A stretch of 64,000 bases of DNA, taken from the NCBI GenBank assembly GCA_023078555.1, contig CM041198.1:10091836-10155835 (forward strand), given 5' to 3'. Of this stretch, positions 56,701 to 64,000 are shown one piece after another. The position numbers and the translations under genes were made by a program. The notes beneath the pieces are model-generated. The model did no database searches. It was not told the DNA's origin and saw only the letters and a program-made list of their open reading frames with translations. Origin of the DNA: Ulva prolifera (Eukaryota > Chlorophyta > Ulvophyceae > Ulvales > Ulvaceae). The first letter of the stretch is position 1. Every line of letters begins with the position of its first letter.

Positions 56701-59234
56701 CATCTAATTCTGTCGTCGCAAGCAACTTGTACTTGCGTTTCTCCTCATCCCTCAACTTATCGCGCTCGGCCTTTTTCATGCGCTTTCCCTTCCCCAGGCT
56801 TTTCTCAGCTTCGTCAACGTCCGCAGACGCATTGACAGCATGCTGAGCTTTCAGGCCCTTGAGGATGCTCGCCAGTTTGTCATGGTACAATGCCGACGAC
56901 GGCGTGAGATTGTGGCCATGGACAACACTGGCGAGGCATTCGATCCACAGGAACAGAGGCAGGCCGCTCGCGAGCAGCACAGCACGGAGTGACTCAAAAG
57001 GCCCCTCCGATCCTCCTCTCGATCATGCCATTACAGCGATGAGCGGCTGTGGGGGTCAAGCGGTAAGTGATGCCACGACGCTGGAGGTAGAGTTTTAAGG
57101 CCGCGACCATGAACTCTCCCCCTTTGTCGGTGTGTAGGATGCGCACACCCGGTTCACCTGGCTTCGCCACATTCACCCGAATGCGTTCAATAATGTAAGA
57201 GATCATGGCCGCAGCCTCACTCTTTTTGCGCAGACCGACCACGAAAGTATAACGGGTAAAGGCACACATCACAAACAAAACATATTTCACACCACCAATT
57301 CCTACTGGAGAGACATGACCAGCTAAATCGGCGTGCAGTTGCTCACCAGGCCACTTGGCCTGACCCATGAGCTCACGATCATTGGCAGAGAAGTTACCCG
57401 CAGGCACTTTGCCAATTCTGCAGCCGTGACACCGATTTCCTAGGGGCTTGGAATCGACATCCAAATTCAAATGACCATAGAATTCACTGTTGGATTGCAT
57501 GCGCTTTAGAACCCAATTAGACTGGTGAAAAGACAAGTGTGCTAGAAAAGCAGGTTCCAGCAAGTATGCATCATGCGGGACCTCAGCTCCCCCAGCATTG
57601 GGTCGCTGTAGGTCAATGGCCGCGACCGCCACATGATGCCACTGCTGTTGATCCTCAATAACTGAGGTCGGACTGCTCTGGTTAGACCAGACTACCCCCC
57701 TATTGACAGGCGCACCGACGAGAATTGGTTTGGTCTCTACTGCCATTTTAAAAGCAAGGACAGGGTGACCATCCACATCTACTTCCTGATATTTGACGTC
57801 ATCTTCTACGTCGGTAGCCATATCGCCCAGACCAGGAACATACAACACATTTCTACGCGTGTCTAGGAACATCTGCTCATGTCTAAGACCCATCGTGCTG
57901 AGTAGGTTGTACGGACATTCAGGAGCATAGTAAACACCAGGGATTTCCACATCCAGCGGATGCTTGTTCCCATGCTTGTCCACATAAGTACCCAGGTTCA
58001 CCCGAATGGTTCCCCTGCCCATGATAGAAAGCTGCCCTGATCCCGCGAGATTGGCAACTTTCTGACACGGACCGTACTCAGAGAACATCTCACGATTTCC
58101 TACTATATGCATGTCCGACCCACTATCAACAATGATGTTCCACGGCAGAGACGCGTCCGGCTGTGGATACTTGTCAGGCATTTCTATAGTGCAAACATCC
58201 TTGGCCGCAGCCTGTTTGCGTTGGGGGCAGTTCGCACGCAAATGTCCCTTCTTCTTGCAGAAGAAACAGGTCCTGGTCTCCTCGCGAGGAGCCTGGCCGG
58301 CTGCGAGAGCAGCGACCACAGGGCCATCACCACGGTGCTGCTTGCGCCAGCCATGGCCTGGTTTGCCCGCGGGCGCCCCAGACCTAGCCTGCAGCTGCCG
58401 CTGTTGTTTGAGCAAGTCAGCATGCTCTGTCAAACGTGATATGATCACATGAGGGGAGGAGCGTTGAACTTCGCCGCGCACAGCGTTGAACTCCTCCCCC
58501 ACCTCTAACAGTTTCAAACGAAGCCATCGCTGGCCCACATCGGCACCTAGTGCCTCCAATTGAGTGTAAACACTCATCACATCACCACAATATGTCGCAA
58601 CATCTCTATTGTTTTGTGATAAAGAATTAAACCGACTCCACAGTCTGTGGATTTCGGCTTCGGTGCTAGGTCTGTACTTAGCAGTCAAGTAAGACCATGC
58701 TTCACACAGGTGTGACATGCGATAGACAGCCGTCCTATCCGCGTCAGGCAAAGACATTAGGACCTGTGTCCTCGCCCTAGCATGAACACGCTGTTCGTCC
58801 GCAGACGGTGCGTGCTGCAACAGATGATCTAACTCAAATTGGCCTAACCACAAAAAGACTTTCTGTTCGTACGCAACGAAACTTTCAGTCTTAAAATTCC
58901 ATTCAGGGAGTTTTCCTTTAGTCAAATCAGGTTCGCTACGTCCCTGAGATGCACGCAGCGCCTCGGTTAACGTTTCGAGTGATATGAAAGACTCAGTGTG
59001 ACCAGGATCGTTCACAACATGAGAGGAAAAAGGCACCTGCTGGCTGCTCTGCCCAGTATGGGAAGGGGGTCGTGGCCGGACAATTCGTCCGCCCCGGAGC
59101 AACATACCCGCAGGCTGTTCTCCGTCAGGGAGCTGTTGGTCAGCGTCCCTGTCGACGAGAGGCTGCTGGTCAGCATCGTCACGCCTCTCCTCGCGAGGAG
59201 AGTTGGCGTTAGAGTTGGCGTTAGAGAGAGACAT
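53800..59234 (-). pseudogene. Copia gag-pol, E5 (frameshift, deletion and stop)
   Basis: Three open parts lie on the minus strand. 59234-56994 covers gag, zinc knuckle, protease (VDSGSD) and integrase through the DDE glutamate. 56980-55544 covers the C-terminal integrase side and the acidic linker. 55461-53800 covers RT (WVDD) and RNase H. An extra base in a T-run near 56995-56998 causes the first break. At about 55630 a deletion of roughly 150-200 bases relative to E1 removes part of the linker, and a TAG follows at 55558-55560. RT and RNase H motifs are intact. Confidence 0.92.
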
Positions 59235-59544
59235 CCTGCATTAGGACAGACGGTTGTTTGTTGCGCGCAGCAACTAACCGGTGGGATGGCTCGCAAGCCG
59301 ACAGGTTGAGAAAAGGTTTAAGCGAACGCGTTCGCTTTTCTCAGCGCTGATCATTGAAACAAGCTTCTCGAATTGTGTCTAACAACAATGTACTACGAGA
59401 CAGCTAAATGATGCCTGCGCTTTTGACCGCAGTCTGAGCGCCGGCAGAACAGTGGAATGCCTGCCGTGTCTGCGCACAGACATTGGCCGACGGCTTCCGG
59501 AACAAGACCATATACAGACATAACGCTAACATTCACCGATACCA

Positions 59545-59890
59545 TGTCAGAAAGTCACTCAACTGCAGGTCAGACGCGCAGTCTCAGGTCAAGTCAGGTA
59601 ACCAGCATTCCATACCTGCTGCGCACAGAGGTAGAACCGAGGAATGCGGGGAAGAATCAGGATACAGCTAGTACCGTGAACAGTGATAATAATGGTTACA
59701 GATCTCAGTGTGCACAAGCATATATGCACACTGAACACACAAGGTTACGGCGGGAAACCCTCGCGGGATCTCTCTCACTACATCGAGACAATCTCGGCTG
59801 GCGGCTTACCCCTGCACTGGATCCGCGGATCGTCCGTGCATGGGTGCACCTGTCACCACACTGCTGCCCGCAGGCTCATGCATTGTGACA
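59545..59890 (-). repeat. 5' LTR of E5 (346 bp)
   Basis: Identical to 53436-53782 except for one A missing in GTGAACAGTG. Confidence 0.94.
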
Positions 59891-60144
59891 GGCGTTCCTT
59901 CAAGGCAGGGCCGCCTGGGCAGGACCAGATTGCGGCCACACGTACACACAATATTGGTGAGGCCAATGACTGCCTACTTTTCTTGCCGCGCATCGTCTGG
60001 GTTGACAAGGAAGCCAGTAGAGGCCATGGCCGCAGAGTGAATATTACAGTGCACAGACTGCGGCAACACATACGCAGGGCAATGACACTGGGGGGAGCTG
60101 TGGGCCTAGACCCAGACCATGCTCTCACGCAAGCTACTGAAGAC

Positions 60145-61241
60145 CTGGGTTGGGTCGCCCCCGATCTCCCGATGTCGAGATTTTGCAAATCGGGCCCGAT
60201 AAATCGGGATTTTTTTTTACATATCCGGATCAGAAAATCGATTTTTTGGGGATGTGGCCAGCTTGGTGCATATGAGTGTTATGAAGCAGTAGAATACCAC
60301 AAGAAACATACAGACCGGACCACGATGCTTCAATACAATGCAGCAATGACAATATTGCATTCATGATGTATTGCTTTGAAGCATCCGTTGCAGACATGCA
60401 AACCTGGCCGTTGACAGTCATGCAGATGCATCATGTAGTTGATTTGTGGCTGTTCGTGTCTGCCCATACATCTGAGCATGTTGACACTCCACAATGCAAG
60501 CCAGAGGAAACCATGCCAATTGATTGCTTCCTGATATCCATGTATCTTTGGTCCAGAATTTTGGTGCTGATTGACTTTCGAGTTGGTATACGGAATCCAG
60601 GTCCAGCTCTGATCACACTTGCAATGGCATCTTGAAATTCTGGATTGTCAATTGAACTAAAAGAGACTCCAGAGGGAAACAAACATCTACCAATTGCTGC
60701 CCTTGCTTGATCATGTGAAGCCTTGTGGAAGGCTGATGACACAGTCGCTTGCTACAACTGCCGCTCTGGTCCAATACATCCATTTTGAAAGCTTGCCCTG
60801 ACATCTAGCGGTACTTTTGGACAGAACTTTGCTTTTTTCGGTTGCTCGCCAGCCAAGTGAGCCTTGCACTCATCCGCGCCAGCTCGTTGACGAGACCACT
60901 TACACACGACGCGATACTTCGAGATGTCTGCGCTCACACGCTCTACCGGATTAAAACGCGCCTTCCAATCTTACGAAATGCTGCGGCGCTGAGCGCCTGT
61001 GCTTGTGTACCGGTTCATTGTAAGCTTTGGTGGCCATAAAATTGTCCACAGAACGAATTTGGCAACACGGAAACTTGCCACAATCCGCAAACATGACTAT
61101 CTATCATATAACACCTTTAAAACTGTCATCGGAGTTCATTTTAGCTCGCAGCCAACTAGATCGGGGGATTAATCGGGATTTTTCAAATCGGGCCCGATAA
61201 ATCGGGAAATGTTCCCCATCGGGCCCGATGACCCAACCCAG
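60145..61241 (-). mobile_element. hAT-like DNA transposon copy B (1097 bp)
   Basis: TSD CTGAAGAC lies at 60137-60144 and 61242-61249. The terminal inverted repeats are perfect over 12 bases (CTGGGTTGGGTC / GACCCAACCCAG). Nearly identical to copy A in reverse, including the two transposase fragments (minus strand, 60937-60752 and 60742-60431) and the subterminal ATCGGGCCCGAT motifs. Confidence 0.92.
60431..60937 (-). pseudogene. N-terminal hAT transposase remnant, copy B
   Basis: This matches the fragments of copy A with a few substitutions (for example LAGEQ for LASEQ, and MDIRKQSIGMV for MDIRKQSIGLV). The C-terminal catalytic region is absent, as in copy A, so both descend from an already deleted element. 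Confidence 0.65.
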
Positions 61242-61267
61242 CTGAAGACACTGCTACGGCAGATTAA

Positions 61268-62520
61268 ACGCATTGAAATTGCTGCCATGGCATTGTAGGC
61301 TGGGCTGTGTGCTGCCTGGACAGCCTCCCCATCATGGTGTTAGACGTCGCTGCAGTCCGCAGGCTCCAGGTCCTGAATCCCCGCGCTCCACCACTCGCGA
61401 GCCGCAGTCAGCAGCCTGTGACCGACTAGACAGCACCAGCCCAAATTGGGGACGAACAGTTTGTATTTATCATCCAGTCACAAGAGAAACCACAGCGGGT
61501 TCAAGCGGTGGTCACACAAACATGTCCGCACCGCAAGCACACACAACGGGCGCACTAGAAAGGTACACCAACCTGATGCTGGCGGGGACGCTGCCCCATT
61601 TAGAGCATGTCTTCACATCTCGTATCTTGCTTTGTTGCCCTGCAGAACGCGGGGGGGGGTGGGTTGGCCCTTCGTGATCGGCTAGTGTCATGATCTTACA
61701 AAGGCCCTGAACCAGGATGATTCCAAGGCAGCTAGGCATGTGGGTGGCCTAGACAACACAAGCTTATGAGCTGAAGTAATAGGGAGTAAGCTGGACTAAC
61801 TTGCATCATGAGAGTTGATACAGTCTTGAGTGCTAATACAATGCCCTAAAGTACCTATGAGAACGCCAGTCTTGTTTGATCTTGACTTGGTACTTGACTT
61901 GAACTTGCATCTTGTGTCTTGATATCTTGATTAATTTGAGTGCACTATCTGACACTCCCTTTGACAAGTGCTCCGCACCGACGCCTTTGCTTCTCCATGC
62001 ATGCTCACTCGGAGCACTGCCTGTTTTTCACTGTTTGCTCAGCGCATCGCAACATAGAGGCCGTTCATCCCGATGTAGTTGATAGTATTTTAATTTCGTT
62101 CTCAGCCCTAATCGGCCGACCATCCTCAAGGAAGAGAAGGTTTATGAACACTGCAACTACACCAAGCAGTGCAGAGACAGGCGTGCATCAATGCTGATGG
62201 CACGGCTGAGCGCACAGACGCGCATGCAAGCATGTGCAAACATATGCACGCAGCGTGAGTGCATTTACGAGCAGCTGGCTAGAACAACGCTAGCAACGAG
62301 CATGGCTCAGTTACGTAGCTAGGCCACGACACTAGGCATTCGTCCGCTACATCAGCACCTGAACACTAATGTGTGTGCCGGACGTGGGCGCCCTCCTCGC
62401 CCTGCGTCAGATCAGCGCGGGCGTTGAGGTTGAGCCAAGATACCGGGCCACGCCTTTTGACCACACTTAGCAGACCCTGACACCGATACACAATCTACAG
62501 ACCCGCAGTATGCCTACAGC
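61268..62520. other. Unassigned region
   Basis: No gene recognised. It includes a low-complexity stretch at about 61880-61930 with repeated CTTGA units. Confidence 0.35.
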
Positions 62521-62969
62521 ATGCTGTCCAGGGAGGAAAAGGAGAAGCACCTCGGTGCATCACTCCCAAAGCTCCTTCCGCAGGGCGGGGTAGCCCACTC
62601 CTCGCTCACCGTTCGGACGGCACTAGCAAGGAGTTGCGGAACGAGATGGCCGTGCAACAGCTCAACCCCTTGGAGTCGCTCTTGTTTACAAACGCGTATT
62701 TGCCCACCCTAAAAGATGCGCAGCGGCTCGCCCCAACGCCTTGGTCACGTCCTGCCATGATGTTTCAATATGCACAGGGCGACCCAGACAGTGTTGTGGC
62801 TGCTGTGGACGCAGTCCTCTCGCAGCATGCACGGAAATGTGCAAAAACAATTGTATACTGCACTCACCCGGAGAATGCACGTCATGTGGCGACGCAGCTA
62901 CAGGATACAGCCGACAGGCTCCGGGCCTGCGGCACATCGCTTGACAACACGGCCTTAATCGATACCTAG
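62521..62969 (+). other. Anonymous open frames, possibly part of a degenerate repeat
   Basis: 62634-62969 encodes a 111-residue frame (LNPLESLLFTNAYLPTLKDA ... KTIVYCTHPENARHVATQL). The last segment is faintly like a helicase or nuclease strand, but I do not recognise the family. A different frame from 62521 overlaps it, and a frameshift between them is possible. Confidence 0.3.
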
Positions 62970-63043
62970 GTGAAGCAGCGCAGCCATAACACGGAGGCGC
63001 TCATTGTCAAGCTTGTTGGGCTGCCGATGGCGGCCCAGTCAAC

Positions 63044-63724
63044 TTGACTGAAGATCGGGGTCATGTAACACTGCCTCTAGCACAGGGAGGCACGGCACAC
63101 CTCCTCCACGCTGCGCAGTGCAGTGCGCTTCTGCAATATTTACCGGCCGTTGAACATGGTACGCTGCACGCATCGTTGATGTCCTGCCCAGTAGCGGCTC
63201 ATGATCAGGCCGAGCACGTCCTCCTTCCCCACTATCATGGAAGCATGGGGCTGATCATGAGGCACTACACTTTGGATGTCGCTGACGCGGCACGCCTGCT
63301 GCCGATAGTGCTGGCGCAGTGCCCCTTAGCCGCCCTCGCTGTTCTCTCTCTCTCATGGCACCCCGACACCCTCCCTTTTTACATATGCCGCTCTTGCGTC
63401 TTGCGGAGACGCCACGCCGACTTCCATTGCCGCTCGAGCTCCCCCTGCTACCCCAGCCTTGCCCCCCGCCACACCAGGATCGCGCCGGGTTTCTCACACC
63501 CCCTTGTGCGTCCTCACCGCCCTGCGGCACGTAGCAAGAGCTGCAGCATTCAGCCTTGTAGCAGGGCGTTTGGTCGATGGCTGCCCCCCGTGCTCGCAGA
63601 GCTGCTTAGCGGGGCAAGTCTTGCTTTCTCTCCGGGTGCGCCGGTGATGTGTGCATCATCCGCTGGCCGACTTGAGCGTCAGCGCCGCAGCACTCCACTA
63701 TGGCGCCTCGGCAAATGCCTCTGA
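63044..63724 (+). other. Anonymous 226-codon open frame
   Basis: The first about 100 residues look protein-like (GGTAHLLHAAQCSALLQYL, HGSMGLIMRHYTLDVADAARL), then it becomes Pro/Arg/Cys-rich as if out of frame. The MGL segment vaguely recalls the C-terminal part of non-LTR retrotransposon proteins; this is a guess. The following stretch, 63760-63990, is the relative of 51610-51800. Confidence 0.3.
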
Positions 63725-64000
63725 TCAACACAAAAAACTTGGCCGTGCTGGTGCTGGCGCCTTCACCCTGGCTCCGCTGTCGCACGAGACATACGGGCGA
63801 GTCGACCTGGCCGCGTTGGCACTACTCAATAGGCTTACTGACATGGCTGCAGGGTCTGGCGTCGCCTCGATCGAGGCTTCTGTTCCTCACAAACGCGATG
63901 CGCGAGCTTTCCACGGAGTTGTGCCATGCGGTCGATTGCCTATTCCGCGCCACTGCCCTGCTGATGGCGCGCCACAAGGGCAAGGCAGCATAGGCGGGAC

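Larger units (their letters stand above)
53436..59890 (-). mobile_element. Ty1/copia LTR retrotransposon E5 (family A, subfamily 1) with TSD GGCGT
   Basis: On the minus strand the order is 5' LTR 59545-59890, primer-binding site (59544 downward), broken gag-pol, polypurine tract and 3' LTR 53436-53782. The 5-base TSD is GGCGT at 53431-53435 and 59891-59895. The LTRs (346 and 347 bases) differ by a single base in an A-run, so insertion was recent. The internal sequence is closest to E1. Confidence 0.96.
53220..61267 (+). pseudogene. Anonymous 160-codon ORF split by two transposon insertions
   Basis: Open segments 53220-53435, 59896-60144 and 61250-61267 form one continuous frame when element E5 and the hAT-like copy B are each removed together with one copy of their TSD. 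The predicted protein begins MEVQSGSPDPAGF, is basic in the middle (KPTIRRRRSFKAG), and contains LLFLPRIVWVDKEA and RRVNITVHRLRQHIRRAM. I recognise no family. It may belong to a larger repeat that includes neighbouring anonymous ORFs. Chance openness over 160 codons is possible in GC-rich DNA, but frame conservation across both junctions argues for a real target ORF. Confidence 0.5.

Overview
This window is nuclear DNA from a eukaryote, most likely a unicellular alga or other protist. The genes carry short GT-AG introns (about 80-400 bases, some phase 1 or 2). They encode proteasome beta1, a spliceosomal RRM protein, molybdopterin synthase large subunit, a half-size ABCA transporter and a voltage-sensor/cyclase fusion of a kind known from protists and algae. 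The lineage call is inference; no rRNA, tRNA or organellar gene is present to fix it.

Layout. (1) 1-26.7 kb is a nest of Ty1/copia retrotransposons. Two families are present. Family A has LTRs of about 350 bases and a single gag-pol ORF of about 1,850 codons; its copies are E1 (+), E2 (+), E4 (-), E5 (-, at 53-60 kb) and a solo LTR. Family B is one diverged, broken copy, and it is split: its gag/protease lies on the minus strand at 23.9-25.5 kb and its integrase/RT on the plus strand at 13.1-17.3 kb. Target-site duplications (TSDs) and LTR-specific bases show that the 13074-17341 segment was inverted between E2 and E4. A 1.1-kb hAT-like element with an 8-bp TSD sits inside family B.

(2) About 28.0-51.0 kb is an ordinary gene island, almost free of transposons: RBMX2/Ist3-like (+), a Kv-type channel with an aberrant selectivity filter (+), an ABHD13/Bem46-like hydrolase (-), MOCS2B/MoaE (+), proteasome beta1 (-), a voltage-sensor/class III cyclase (+) and an ABCA half transporter (-). 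Exon models were built by reading splice sites and checking phase. Four of them (RBMX2, ABHD13, MOCS2B, ABCA) close in frame from start to stop. The cyclase closes with one uncertain junction. The channel has an unresolved junction, and the proteasome gene lacks its first exon.

(3) 51.0-64.0 kb is GC-rich repeat-like DNA with anonymous ORFs. It contains copia element E5 (TSD GGCGT) and a second, inverted copy of the hAT-like element (TSD CTGAAGAC). Both are inserted in the same anonymous 160-codon reading frame, which is open when each insertion is removed with one TSD copy.

The most biologically interesting locus is the cyclase at 38.4-45.4 kb. An S1-S4 voltage sensor with a regular R/K ladder, no visible pore loop, an extracellular stretch between two further membrane helices and a HAMP-like linker feed a class III cyclase domain that is itself interrupted by about 420 residues. 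Together with the odd Kv-like protein nearby, this suggests a role in electrical/cAMP signalling, but no experiment is implied by the sequence.
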